In this document: in pieces, positions 25,774 to 39,400 of the stretch
Position numbering within the stretch: the stretch's first letter is position 1
How the letters are laid out: every line of letters begins with the position of its first letter
Source: Lingula anatina
Taxonomy: Eukaryota > Brachiopoda > Lingulata > Lingulida > Lingulidae
Assembly (NCBI RefSeq): GCF_001039355.2
Contig: NW_019775702.1
Location: 714,697-778,696 of the forward strand
DNA length: 64,000 nt
Reading direction: 5' to 3'
Program-made: the position numbers and the translations under genes
The notes under the pieces: model-generated
Told to the model about the DNA's origin: nothing
Databases searched by the model: none
Seen by the model: the letters and a program-made list of their open reading frames with translations, nothing else

Positions 25774-26160
25774 TGGTGGGAGTACGATTACAATTAACAC
25801 AACCAACGTTCTTGGAATAGTGTTCCCCGTCGTCTGTCAACCGACGGGGAAGTTATGAACCGGTGTCGCAGATTATTTCAAGCTTATATATAGAAGCTTA
25901 TTTTCAGCTCATGAGTAATCTAATCTGAGGTCACCGATACAGAAAAAGTCAGCATATATTTGGAACATATTTAAAGGATAATATAAATAGAATAAAACTT
26001 CCATGATATTGTGAAATCTAATTTTCACGTACAATAATGCACATATCTATTTTTTTATTCAATGATAATCAAATGATACCCTCAGGTCACTTTCTTGTCT
26101 TTACAAAACTATTTGCAGGTATCCAGATAGCTCTTCTTAGCAACATTCCAGTGTTTGAAA
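25774..26160. promoter_or_regulatory. Divergent promoter between BACURD and IFT20, copy 2
   Basis: Same arrangement as in copy 1, with 387 bp between the two start codons. The sequence is nearly identical, including the inverted AAGCTT-flanked TATATA stretch near 25880-25900. Confidence 0.6.
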
Positions 26161-27615
26161 ATGGCGGACGAGGCACTTGCCAGAGCGGGTCTTCATTTTG
26201 ACGAGTTAAATAAGATAAGGGTGCTTGAGCCAGAGGTGTCTCAAGATACCACAGAATTGAAGGAAGAATGTAAAGATTTTGTAGATAGTAAGTACCCGTG
26301 ATAAACTCGCCATACATAAGTGTTATTCCTTTGATATGATAAGAGAAGATAATAATAAGTGAAAATTAAATAAAGTTCAGAACTCGAAATGGGGTTAAAA
26401 ACTGTGGATAGTATTTTGTAGTCGGCTTTGGTATAAGTAATACATTGTTGATAATTAAAATTTGAATTCTTAATTTTACATCATAAAATGGCATACTGTT
26501 CATTTTTTTAAAAAGTTTTTGACCTTTTCGAAAAAGTTCACTTTATTTTCTAGATGTAAGTTAAGTCATTTAGACTTCAGGTTTTATAATATCTTGTATG
26601 CTATGATGTCAATTAAAAATTGTCAGATACCCAGGTTGTATCAATATATGGAAACCATAGTACATATAGTTATATCACAAAGATTTTGTTATGCACATGT
26701 CAGAAAAGGCATTTGAAGACAAGATACTATACATTCAAGTTCAGATACGATTTTTGCCAATTAAAGTCAGAACCCCATGGTTTTGTGCCTTAAGCATGCC
26801 TCAAGCCCAGTTTTAAAGATTGCCAAGCCATTTCTTTCTACTTTTTGCTAAAAAACCCCAAATCATGTCGGATATTTGAGCAATTGTACATATTCATAAC
26901 AAGCTCTCTACTTTTTTGTATTACAGAAATGGGTGAATTTCAGAAGATAGTGGGATCATTTATAGATATGGTAGACAAAGTGTCAAAAGAAGTTGAAAAA
27001 GAAAAAATGAAGGCAAGTTCACAATAAGATCGACTATTACCAGATTTTACTGATCAGATATGTATTTTATTTGGTGCTATAATTTATAAAGAAACAATTC
27101 AATCTGTCAATCAAGTGTAAGGTTGGAAATGAAGATGGAGGTGATGCTCAAATTTGAATATTACAAAACGGTGTGCTACATATTTCCAATAATCCATTAT
27201 CATGATATTGAATTTTTATGTCAACTTTGTCTGTTCACAGGCTATTGGATCCAGGAATCTCCTTAAATCAATTGCAAAACAAAGAGAGGCTCAGCAACAG
27301 CAGCTACAGGCATTATTAGCTGAAAAGAAAATGCAGTCAGAAAGGTACATTTTTCTTTTATTCAAGTAATTTACCTCTTGTAATTTTAGTGTTTCATTTG
27401 GCATGAAATTGACATTTCAGTCTTTATAACTTGAAAATGTGCTGCAGAGAGCTGTAATGCATTGAGTAAAATTTTTGTCTTGTTATTGGCATCAGTAGTT
27501 ATAAAGCAACTTTTGCTGGGTTTTTTTTTTCAGGTTACGAGTACAATACGAAGCTTTACAAAAGGAAGAGGCAGAGCAAAATGAATTTATTGAACAGTTC
27601 ATTTTACAAAAATGA
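26161..27615 (+). CDS. IFT20: Intraflagellar transport protein 20, copy 2
   Basis: Four coding exons, 26161-26287, 26927-27012, 27241-27344 and 27534-27615, encode the same 132-residue protein as copy 1. The GC-AG intron after 27012 is also present, so it is not a one-off base error. Introns carry small indels relative to copy 1, including loss of about 35 bp before exon 2. Confidence 0.95.
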
Positions 27616-28782
27616 AACTCTCAACTGGACTGTGATATCTTATTAAAGGAAAGCAAATTGTATGTTTTTGTAGCATGGGAAAGCAGGAAGGTTTTCATGT
27701 ATTCCACAAGTCAAAGGACAGTGCGCTTTTCTTTTTATGTAACTGACTAAGCAGAACTACTTAGCAACACATAACCAGTGCCAGATTATTCACTGAACAT
27801 CAGTGCAGAGGTCGGACCTTTTTTCAGAAAACAAGTGAACTGCAATATCTCCTATCGGTCTCATACATTGAGGCGTGTCAACTTGGGTTTTAAATATTTG
27901 CCAATTCATAATTGTATTATGTTGAAAGCAGTACAGTACTCTTGCAATTTATAGAGTATTCGTTAGGTTTTTTTTTAACATTTTGAATGACACGTACAAT
28001 CTACAACCATTAACCCCAAAAATATATTGTTAAATTAAAGACAGAAAAAAAAGCAACTTTCTTGTTACTAAAGTGATGCTTGTTATTCTTACTTACTCTT
28101 TGAAATATATATTTTTTCGTATGTGACCTTGAAGTTCTAAGTTTATTTAAATAGTCCAGGCCCCCATTTCACAAAGAATATTAAATCTGTAGTTGACTAG
28201 TAGCCCGACGTAACTAAGTGATGTAAGGACTTAATTATGTTGGTAACCAAGTTCTGGGAACCCGACTTAAGTTTTTTTGTGAAACGGAGGCCAGATCAAG
28301 TCTGCTTATTTCTTCTGCTTTAACTAATTTGACCAAAATTGTAATTTAGACAAAAACAAAGCTTTAACAAAAACACAGAAGTATCAAATCCAATATATTC
28401 ATTCTTTCACATTGTCAGTTTGAAAACAAAAAGAGTCATTTCTTCTTTTTCAAATTTTATTGAAAATGAAAACAAATATCACAATTGTACTTATTAAAGA
28501 TTAAGTACAGATCACAGTTCTTAAAGCAACAACAGAAACTGTTGTTATGTAACATAGAATAATATAATAGTAACAACAATAAATTAATTTACAAACACCA
28601 TACATGCAACTTTTTGATTACAATAGTCAATTTTTCAACATCCTACTTGTATAATAACTTCCTCTGATTTTACATTATCATATTAAAAGTTTATCTTTGG
28701 TATAACTCAGTAAGTTAAAAAAAGTATTTTTATATAGTATAATAGAAGTTCATTTGGCAATGGTACTAGATTTTCTGCTGGA
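27616..28782. other. Convergent 3' spacer between IFT20 and HSP70, copy 2
   Basis: No gene is seen. The spacer is equivalent to 16437-17645, with a small deletion near 28325 and other minor indels. Confidence 0.5.
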
Positions 28783-30693
28783 TTAGTCCACTTCCTCCAC
28801 AGTGGGGCCACCATGTGGTCCTCCTGTAGGCTGATCTCCTGCTCCCCTCTGTCCTGCACCATGGATCTTTGCCATGATTGGTGAGCATACCTTCTCCAGC
28901 TCTTTCAGCTGATACTCAAATTCATCTTTTTCAGCCAGTGAATTATCATCTAGCCACTTCATGGTATCATTGCACTTGTTCAACACAGCATCTTTGTCTT
29001 CAGAGGAAATCTTGCCTGCTCCATCTTCAGCAGCCTGCTTGTAGCTGAATATCATGGATTCTAACTTGTTTCTGGCTGCTATTTTTTCACGCTGCATTTC
29101 ATCTTCTTTGCTGTACTTCTCTGCCTCGGAGACCATACGATCAATGTCCTCCTTGGACAGTCTGCCTTTGTCATTAGTAATGGTGATGTTGTTGGACTTG
29201 CCTGTGCTCTTGTCTTGTGCTGTTACATGCAGGATGCTGTTAGCGTCAATGTCAAAAGTCACCTCAATCTGAGGGACACCACGGGGGGCAGGGGGGATGC
29301 CACTTAGCTCAAATGTGCCCAGTTTATGATTGTCCTTGGTCATTGCCCTCTCACCTTCAAACACCTGGATGCTGACCCCTGGTTGATTGTCGGCATAAGT
29401 GGTGAATATCTGCGATGTCTTGGTGGGAATACGTGTGTTGCGGGTGACCAAGTTTGTCATGACACCTCCAGCCGTTTCAATACCCAGTGACAGAGGCACA
29501 ACATCAATGAGCAACACATCTTTTACAGTGTCATCCTGGACTCCAGTCAATATGGCTGCCTGGACTGCAGCTCCATAAGCAACAGCCTCATCTGGGTTAA
29601 TGGACTGGTTCAGTTCTTTTCCATTCATAAAATCTTTCAGCATTTTCTGGATCTTGGGTATACGTGTAGACCCACCCACCAGGACAATTTCTGCAATTTG
29701 TGACTTGTCTAGTTTAGCATCTAAAAGAGCTTTTTCAACTGGTACAAGAGTAGAACGGAAAAGGTCAGCACACAGTTCCTCGAATCTGGCCCTGCTGATG
29801 CTGGAATAAAAGTCAACACCTTCATACAGGGAATCTATTTCTATGTTGGCCTGGGAACTGCTGGACAGGGTTCTCTTTGCTCTCTCACATGCTGTTCTGA
29901 GACGTCGCATTGCTCTGTTATTACCACTGATGTCTTTTTTGTATTTGCGCTTGAATTCCTGTACGAAGTGGTTGACCATCCTGTTGTCAAAGTCTTCACC
30001 ACCAAGGTGTGTATCACCAGCGGTAGAGCGTACCTCAAACAAGGATCCATCAGCAATTGACAGGATTGACACATCAAAAGTGCCACCACCCAGGTCAAAA
30101 ATTAGGACATTTTTCTCACCCTGTAGCTTCTTGTCTAGTCCATAAGCAAGGGCAGCAGCTGTTGGCTCGTTGATAATACGAAGTACTTTCAGACCTGCTA
30201 TGGCACCAGCATCTTTAGTGGCCTGTCTTTGTGAGTCATTAAAGTAGGCTGGCACAGTGATAACAGCTTCGTTGACCTTCTGACCCAAGTATGCTTCTGC
30301 TGTCTCTTTCATCTTAGTGAGAACCATAGAGCTTATTTCTTCAGGAGTGCATTTCTTGGTCTCACCTTTGTATTCAACTTGAACCTTGGGTTTACCGCCA
30401 TCGTTCACAATCTTGAAGGGCCAGTGTTTGCTGTCTGCCTGCACCGCTGGATCATCAAATTTACGGCCAATCAGTCTCTTTGCGTCGAACACTGTGTTCT
30501 GTGGGTTGAGGGCAACTTGATTTTTAGCCGCATCGCCGATCAATCTCTCACTGTCTGTGAAGGCAACGTAGCTCGGTGTCGTTCGGTTGCCCTGGTCGTT
30601 TGCGATGATTTCAACCTTTCCATGCTGATAAACACCAACACAGGAGAAGGTTGTCCCCAAGTCAATACCTATCGCTGGAGCTTTCCCTGGCAT
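28783..30693 (-). CDS. Cytosolic heat-shock protein 70, intronless, copy 2
   Basis: A 636-codon intronless frame, identical to copy 1 except for Ile at residue 548 in the helical lid region (ATA for ATG). It has the same HSP70 signatures and EEVD end. Most nucleotide differences are synonymous. It could be a recent tandem duplicate under purifying selection or gene conversion, but given the single-N junction at 20453 it is more likely the other allele. Confidence 0.97.
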   Translation of the reverse strand: MPGKAPAIGIDLGTTFSCVGVYQHGKVEIIANDQGNRTTPSYVAFTDSERLIGDAAKNQVALNPQNTVFDAKRLIGRKFDDPAVQADSKHWPFKIVNDGGKPKVQVEYKGETKKCTPEEISSMVLTKMKETAEAYLGQKVNEAVITVPAYFNDSQRQATKDAGAIAGLKVLRIINEPTAAALAYGLDKKLQGEKNVLIFDLGGGTFDVSILSIADGSLFEVRSTAGDTHLGGEDFDNRMVNHFVQEFKRKYKKDISGNNRAMRRLRTACERAKRTLSSSSQANIEIDSLYEGVDFYSSISRARFEELCADLFRSTLVPVEKALLDAKLDKSQIAEIVLVGGSTRIPKIQKMLKDFMNGKELNQSINPDEAVAYGAAVQAAILTGVQDDTVKDVLLIDVVPLSLGIETAGGVMTNLVTRNTRIPTKTSQIFTTYADNQPGVSIQVFEGERAMTKDNHKLGTFELSGIPPAPRGVPQIEVTFDIDANSILHVTAQDKSTGKSNNITITNDKGRLSKEDIDRMVSEAEKYSKEDEMQREKIAARNKLESMIFSYKQAAEDGAGKISSEDKDAVLNKCNDTMKWLDDNSLAEKDEFEYQLKELEKVCSPIMAKIHGAGQRGAGDQPTGGPHGGPTVEEVD

Positions 30694-30838
30694 GTTGTCG
30701 TTTTACTTTAACTTGCGATGAATAAAAACGATGAGAAAATGTATAGCGTATGGTTCGCTTTTCGCTAGCCAATATCTTTTTCTTGCTTATTTCTGTCTTT
30801 GAATATAGACAACTGATCTCTCTGTCGCACGTAACGCC

Positions 30839-30968
30839 CTTATATACCGTATCCATGTCTATTTCTGTGTATTCCAGTTTATTCTAAATCTTGAAGCTGC
30901 GAGAAAGACCTCGAAACTCCTGATTCCGCGTGCTTCTGTTTACGGAAGTTTCTAGCATCGTGACGTCA
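30839..30968 (-). promoter_or_regulatory. HSP70 promoter, copy 2: TATA box, heat-shock elements, CRE
   Basis: TATA box at 30839-30847, GAAnnTTC heat-shock unit at 30945-30952 and TGACGTCA at 30961-30968. Each sits exactly 11137 bp from its copy-1 counterpart. Confidence 0.75.
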
Positions 30969-32768
30969 TCGGCGCAGTAGGTTGCGCAAATGCTTATATT
31001 GTATGTGTAATCACTTCCGTTTTCAATCGCTCGCTTGGAAAGAAGAGAAACGCTGCAGGGCTTACAATATAGGAGGCCAAATATTACCCAAGGTGTGGAA
31101 GTCTGGGAAGTTGATCCTAAGGATACAACTCGCTTCATTGTCAGTTCTGGTTATCTACCTCTACCAGTACAGATTACACCTAGTCTAGGATTTAATTTGA
31201 CGTTAAAACTTAAAAATGAAATATTACGATGCTAGGCTTGATCATCATCTCAATGTCACGATCTTTATCTAAATCGCAGCGTCACAACGAAAAGAACTTT
31301 CGAGAACATTCTAGAATTCAGTATGATGCCAAGTTCTTATGGAATAGTATTTAATGGTTAAGTGCTAACAGAAAGTTCCAGTTCATGCCACTATTGTATT
31401 ATTAATACGAAGTCATTTTGGCAGAAACTACCAGAATTCGGAACTCTTCCATGCACTTTTCATTACTAAATGTAACTGATAATTACTGTATTACGGTTAT
31501 GAGTATTAATATATGCCTTTTGCTGTACAAACTGCTTTTTGCTGTACCCTGTTTGGAAATGGACTGCCTCCTAAGACACTATCGGATTCACACCACTCTA
31601 TTATTTGGCCACTTATACAGAATAAATGATTTAAAACAAGAAACGCGTTTTTCAGTATTGAATACACAACGCTCCTGAGTTTCGGATATTTCACACCATA
31701 ATGGCATCTAATGAAGTGAACGTTGCTACGAGTTTACGTACATTATAATTTGTGGAGAGGTGGGGGCAATCCCAAGTTGTTGAGAAATGCATTAGGAAGC
31801 CTTCTCGATCTTAGTTGTCGTAGCTTGTGTCTTTCTTGTCCCTAATGATTCTACCCTTTAAAGGTTAAGTACACGATGAGGTGCCCAACAAAGATACTAA
31901 ATTGTAAATGGTGGTGGTCGTGTGCGAGTTAACAGGGGATGCATAACGCTGATAAATTATGTTTATGCCAAAAATCTACAATTAGTACTGCCAGCTTGAG
32001 ACAAGGTAGCCCCTATTTGAGAGAACAGATATAAATTGTAAGGGAAAGCATTCATTAAAATTACTACAAGTATTATTGTACTGAAGTTTGGTTTTAAGAT
32101 TGTCAAATTTTGGAATATTAAAATTGCGAACAGGAAGAACAACTGTAACCAAACCTTGCTTCCTAGTTGCATTACAAAAATGTCTTGCTCTTGTCAAAAT
32201 TATTGCTGGCATTTGTTTAGAAATTTACTTCCAAAAGGCCATTCTGAAAACTTTGCCAACTGATAGCACCCACTATATTCTCCTTTTAAAATATCTTTTA
32301 TTCACATACGTCACATTTTAGTGACATTTGGTAGCTTAGAACGGTCGGCACCTGTGCTATTTTATGGGCACATTTAGGACGAAAAAAAGCAAAGATTTGT
32401 AGTTACTCTGAGAACATACTTTACTTGTGTCTATATTCTTAGCATACTTCAGGAGTTCAACACCTTTTCATAAGACAACAAAAGAAATTATTTTTTAAAA
32501 AAATTTACTAGTTTCAGATACCATTCTATTTACATAAAACATACAAATGCTAAAATAGTTTTCCACATACGTGAAATCAGAAGTGCAAGACAAAATGGTC
32601 AACGTCCTTATATTTTCTTATTTGGTGATACCAGACATCAACATATGCAATAAAAACTCATTCAAATATAAATCTCAACCAGCTCAACTCTTTTTAATGT
32701 CTTCTCTTTCATTCAATTTTAATTTGCATTATTTTCCACATGAGAGAGTTGGTGCACTTTCATCCATC
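30969..32768. other. Spacer between HSP70 copy 2 and the FET gene
   Basis: No coding exon is recognised. The part nearest 32768 is the FET 3' UTR. A minus-strand AATAAA near 32296-32302 is a candidate polyadenylation signal. Sequence becomes unique at 31595. Confidence 0.5.
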
Positions 32769-35700
32769 TTAATATGGACGATCTCTTCTATCTCGACGAT
32801 CATCTCCTCTGAAAGTGTAAAGAAGGGGGAAGATAAGTCTCGGGCATCGAATACTCTGACATCTACACCAATTGAAGTCATACTGTCAGCTAAATGAGCA
32901 TTATTTTTTTCTCATTTCTAAAACAAACATTTCTACTTTTTGACTATTGTATTAAATTAAACAGTAAATCAAAATATCGAAGAGGACAAAAACTGTGAAA
33001 AACCTACCTGCCACCCCTTCCTCTGCCTCTGTCTCCAAAGCCACCTCTTCCTCCACGTCCTCTGTCACCAAATCCTCCCCTTCCTCTGCCTCCTCTGTCG
33101 CCAAATCCACCACGGCCACCCCCACGTCCACGGAAACCACCACGACGATCTTGAAAAATTATCAAACAGAATCGTTCAATGCAGCTGTACTGTTTAAATC
33201 ATTATTGGACACTCTTAAAAAATACCCTTACAATACCTGGTATCATTTTCCTAAAAAGTGGCTACTAAGGTGAATGTCAAAGAAGTAAATACTCACCACC
33301 GTCATCATCATCTGCACCCTCAGGCTTTGCAGTGTTACACCTGTTGCACTCATTCCTCCAAGAGAAATTGTTGTTGCCACAGTCACTGCAAAATATCAAT
33401 ACATTGAAAAGTGAATTTTTCTCTTTCACAATAGCAGGCTACAGTTAAGTTACTATGTTTCATGAAAACCTCTTTTCATTGTCATGTTTATTTCATGCCA
33501 TATTCATTTGACACCAAGTGCCTATAATTATCTGGACTTTCAAAAGTTAAACTAGCTAGATATTATCAAGCCAGAAAACAAGAATCACTTACGGATTAGG
33601 GCAAGTCCAGTCACCAGGTCTGCCAGAACCACCTGATCCTGAAGAAACAAATATAAATCAATCAATTCAAAGCACCTTTAGTCATAGCAACATTTCATAT
33701 GTTGCACCTTCACTTATAATAGTTAGTATTAGTGCCAGAGCATCCAAACATATTTGGCCATTTCTAGAACTGAAAGATCCTTATACTTACCACCACCTCT
33801 GCCACCACGATCTCCTCGACCACCTCTGTCAAACCCTCGACCTCCTCTATCAAAGCCACCTGCAAATTACAACTAAGAGTGTTAATCAACGATGGAATTT
33901 GTAATTTAATTTCCTACTTGTGCTACTGCCATAATGCATCAATTAGCAAAATGCTGTTGTACAGAAGTCACATTCTGAACTGTAATAATTTGAAGACAGA
34001 AATCGTACATCATAGTTTTGCCATTACCTCTTCCACGTCCCCTGCCACCGCCAGGCTGCCAAGCCTTTCTCTGGGCCAACTCTACTTTGATGATTTTGCC
34101 ATTAAATTCTTTCTCTGAAGAAGCAAAATAAAGAAATGAGCCTAATTAATCCCACCTTCCCTTTTTTTCCTGTGCATTGCACTTTTAAGACTATATATTA
34201 CAAGACTTAGGACAGCTTTAATGAAGAACACTTACCATTGAACCAGTTAATGGCAGAGGAAGCTGCCTCTGTGTCATCATAAGTAATGGTTGCTTCTCCT
34301 TTTGGAATGCCAGTCATCTTGTCCTTGTAGATGAAAATCTTTGGTTTGTTTGTTCTTCTGTCATTCTAAAACAACAACATTTCACCATTAAATCAGTTGT
34401 TAAAAAATTGCTTTTGTACAGCACAAAGATTATGATTTGAAAATTTTGCCCAGCTAGCTCTAACATTTGGCATGATGTGATAAATTAGGTTTTTGTCCTT
34501 TCTTGGATGGCCATCTTATTTGCAACTTGTACCCAAGTGAGATAAGAGTGGTAAAACAATTCTTTAGATTTCATTTACTCATTCCACAACAGTTTGTGGA
34601 GCATGGTATTGCATCAATTCTCACAATGTTACAATATTACTGTGTCCAGAGTTATAAGTCACGTGCAATATGATGTAGCAGCAGCATTAAGTAAAATCTG
34701 TTCAATTAACTTTTCTGAGACCTCCAAAATTGAACTTCAGTACTGAAACCAATAAATTCCCAACTTAATCCACTGCAAAAACCATGTATGCTCATCACAA
34801 TTACCTTAATCACTCCAATAGAGCCAAAGTGTGCTGCCAGTGCCTCTTCGTTTACCTGTTGGCCAAGGTTGGTCACAAATATGGTGTCATACTGGGTCTC
34901 CATCTGTGCTCCACCTGCAATTACAACTCAAACATATACTAATGTGTTTAGAGGGAGGATCCAGATCTGCAAGACTTGTCAGTCTAAATACAACTCATTG
35001 GTTGATGTTTTGGCAACTTTTTTCATAGAATCCCTGCAAATCTGGATTAACAGTTCATAAGCAAATACTTCTAATCTTATAATAGATTAATACAGACTTG
35101 GGCTTCAAACAATTCTCGAAGTTTTAAACCCCCCTTGAAATGAGTTATTGAAGAAGTGATACAGAAAACACAATGTACTTCTGTTGGACAAAGAACTGAA
35201 GTTAGTATGAGAACTCCTGCAATATATTGAAATTGTAAGAACATCAAATGTATCATGCAATTTTCCTTTTTTTTAAATTTGTGGTGAACTTGTTTTATGT
35301 TTTTCGAACTGTGTGAATCCGAAAATGCTTTGCCTCTCTGGAGAGCAAACTAATAAACTTAGATAACCCATGGTTTGTGAACTTAATGAATCTGTGTAGC
35401 CTCTTTAGTCTTAGCCTTTTTTCACCTATATTATACTTTTGGCTACCTTCACCTTTCTAGAACACATGCAGGACCCGAACTGTGCTTATCATTACATACA
35501 GTATGTGTACCACACTCCTTTTTTGTAGATAAAAAAAAAGTATTTTATCCTTTTTAACAAAATTATGTATATTTAGTTATTTTTGCATTAGCAAACCACT
35601 TTGCTTTAACATTCAATTTTGAATCCTTATCAACAAATGACCCTTTTAATTTCTTTATAATACTAATCTATAATACATTCTTGGCAAGTTGTTTCCCACC

Positions 35701-36349
35701 ATAAACTACTTTTATAGAAAACTTCTTTTGTCAAACACCAACACTACTACCCCATCATGTGATGTCATTCACATTTTCAGATTGTATTCCATTTGCATCC
35801 ATCGAAATCCCCACTTCAGACTTATTTTTTAAGAACCAAACTGCTTTAGTACCTTTATCTTCAGCACACATTACCCAGAAATCAGATATCACCAAAAACA
35901 ACTACTAACTTATAAACTTACTCCACTCGAAACATTACTTGCCCAGTGTTGATGTTTTTTTTTCACCATTGCTTTAGCAATCTAACAACTAAACCAATAT
36001 ATTTATGGTGTTAAGAAATCCTTATTGTAATCTTTTGTCATAAATATAAAATACAAATTTTCCATTTGAGCATGATAAGGTTTTTAAATCCATACCAATC
36101 TTTCTGAATCGGTTTCCTGTTCAGCTGTAACATCAAAACAGTGTTGTACGAGGCTTTATCCACATTGTATTGTGGTTATAAAATTGAAACCAGGCACCAC
36201 TGTGACCATATCATAACAGTTCAGTTTTTTTTTTCTAGTCATTGATTTTGATGAACCACCTTTGTTTGTTGTAATAAAGGTTAAACAGTACTGTACTTAA
36301 ATTAACATTTTTAATCACCATCGTTTTATTAACAAATGTCTTCATGTTG

Positions 36350-36435
<86 letters not shown>

Positions 36436-39400
36436 GAAACGGCACAGTGAGAATTGAATTCATGTGTGTTCATATAACCCCCTTATATTGAAACATTGCA
36501 TTTCAGTAATCACATGGACAGGAAAACCACAAGGATTTATTTCGGACTTTGTATGTCCTACTACTGGGAAGAGCAGACAAATAAATACCAATAAAAATGA
36601 AGTATATTGTGTGTTATATTATTACACTTCAATTTAAATGATACAAAAACACATTCTTATCTGTCCAGAATATGTGCTGTGAATATCAGTAGATATTTCT
36701 CCATACATTTTATCCCTACCAATCCCCTTTATTTACACCGAGTAACAATATACTTATAGATACAATTCTTGCTCTTCCCATGAGTGGGTATCATTTGCCC
36801 ACCTTGCATTCACTTACCACCATACCCTCCTTTGTCGTATCCACCTTGATTACCACCACTGAAACACATAGAAACCCTGTCCAGTACAGCACATTGCCCC
36901 TTGTTACTCATGTTACAGACTAGGGCAGAAGTGCGTACTGGTATACACTCTTCCTTCTTGACTCTGTTGTAAAGTTGAAACCACAATTCTGCTGCTATGC
37001 CCACTTTGCTGCATGTTGTTGGAGATCACCTTAAACTAAGTCTTAATTCACATGGGTTTTAAGGCAAACATTTTTTTTTAAATTAAACTTTTTTTTTGGC
37101 ATGAAAGTATATTCAATAAAAATGAAAAAAAAAATAGGTGAAGTTTCTGGGAATTTTTAACGTAAAATTTTAGATTTCAAGGCACAAAAGACATTTTTCC
37201 AATGGTTAATTTCCAAAGAAAATGTTAAAAACAAATATTAAATGTAAATAAATAAATAGTTCAAAAATATTTTGCATTGTGAACATGACACAAAGCTTAG
37301 AAAAAAGTATTTTTCTATCAGCAGTACCAACTCTAAAGTGCTTATAGAAAAAAAAATGCTGACACCTTGTATGCTTTAATAACCAATCGTTGATATGCCA
37401 TAATATTATTTTTGTTTACATATTAGGTAGCAACTTCCCAATGTTGCACAACCTGTGGATTCCCATGATTTTTGTATGTAATTCAGTGACAGTCAGTAAA
37501 AAGTACCCAGTTCTCATTATTTTAGGAAAATACTCCCACTAAAGCACACCTGAAATACCTGGTAAGAATTAAAATACTCAAAGAAAATTATTATAAAAGT
37601 AGCATAGAAGAGAACAATGTAACCAGTATAAATATATAATGGCTCTGTTAATTATATACAGGCCATCACCTTTTATAACCATTTTGTTCAACTCCATTTC
37701 ATCACCATAACCTATGTTTAAAGTCATGACATCCTTGATTCACCAATGCATACCCATTATCATCCAGATAGTATTCAATGTACCACAAACAACCCTTGTA
37801 AAACCTTTTCATCAAGAACTCCAATGTTTTTTTTCTCTTGAAATTTTATATATCTTTTACCCAGAATACATTTGTTTTTTTTCCTATGTCTAATATTTTT
37901 TTATTACTTCTGAAGCTATGTCTTCAACCCTTCAATCCCCTACAAACTTACCCATATGATCCACCGCTGCGTCCTCCACCTAAAATGAACAATAAATACA
38001 AGTGAGAATATTGTTTCCTTCAGGTATCAAATAAGACTGATCTTTATGCAAACCAATCTTAAAATATATTCTTAATTTTGCTGTTCAACTACAAATGACA
38101 GTGCCTATAAAATAACAGCATCCAGTATAAGAAAATGTGACATTACCATAACCACCTCCCTGCTGTCCGTAGTTGCTGCCACCGCCACCATACCCTCCTC
38201 CTCCACCACCTCCACTGTGACCACCATAGCCACCAGACTGACCACCACTATGACCACCATAGCCACCAGATTGACCACCTGGGCCACCGTAGCCACCTTG
38301 CAAATAAACAGACTTATATAAGCTCTTTGACAAAAGTGAATTCGTAAGAAATCAATTCATACACCACCAAAGATACTGTATAAAATATTTCGAAATAAAC
38401 CTTAAAACATGACATGGATAAAAAATACTGTTAACTGTCTCTTTATTAAAATGACACATCTTGCACTACCTGACTGCTGCTGTCCATATCCTCCTTGCTG
38501 CTGCTGTCCATAGCCACCAGAAGTATCAGACTGTCCATAGCTTTGCTGACCATAAGACTGCTGTTGTGGAGCTGGGGGCTGAGCTGGAGGTTGTTGACCA
38601 TATCCACTCTGACCACCATAACCACCAGCTGACTGAGCACCTAAATCATAGCAAAACTGGGGTTTTAACAACAGCAACAAACACACATTTCTCAGTTATG
38701 AAAAAGTTTTCATCCTTTGCATCAAAGATACCAGTTATTAAAAAAAAAAAAAAAAAAAAAAACTGCTCAGCTAAGTGTCATCATAGAATTTTCTCTTTTT
38801 ATCTTTCTTCCTTTCTGCTTCTACAAAGACTCACCTTGTCCGTATCCTGGTTGTTGACCATAACTAGATTGCTGACCATATCCAGATTGATGTGAACCTT
38901 GAGCCTGACCGCCTTGTGAATACTGACCTTGATCATAACCATAGTTCTGTTGGACTTGCCCCTGCTGACCATAGCCCTATAGCACCAAAAAAGGAGCAAC
39001 AGAGCATAAAAGATTGCATGTCATCATTATTGTAATTTAAGTAATTTAACTACAAGGTTTTACAATTTAAAGAGCACCACACTTACACCAAAGCTGTATT
39101 TCATGACTTACAGCAAAGACTATCATATATCATTTTATTCATTGTTTATTTATAAAAACCCTTTTTATCTTACTTGTTGTCCTCCATAAGCTGCTGGGGC
39201 ATCAGTGCCACTTCCACCTCCATAGCCACCATACTGCTGCTGGTAGCTAATAGGAATAAACCAAATCATCTTATTCATTTGTTGTTAATAATCATCAAAC
39301 TTTATTCAATTTTGACCTACATGTACCTGGACTTCATTTGATCAAATTGCTCCCCATTAATTTCTTTGTAAAATGTTAATACATATGATTTATAGATATT

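Larger units (their letters stand above)
20457..31594. repeat. Copy 2 of the 10.7/11.1-kb duplicated block
   Basis: This is the partner of 9745-20450. Homology begins within four bases of the N at 20453 and ends at 31594, where copy 1 reaches its N. Sequence continues uniquely beyond 31594 towards the FET gene, and copy 1 continues uniquely to the left of 9745. This is the geometry of overlapping contig ends. Confidence 0.9.

Noticed and set aside
9745-31594. A genuine tandem amplification of an HSP70-IFT20-BACURD cassette
   Set aside because: Not excluded, but the copies meet at a lone N with homology ending there, and the other lone N shows the same pattern, so the artefact explanation is preferred.
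38461-38895. 144-codon plus-strand frame
   Set aside because: It is antisense to the low-complexity FET prion-like exons and spans an intron and an A-homopolymer; no independent support.
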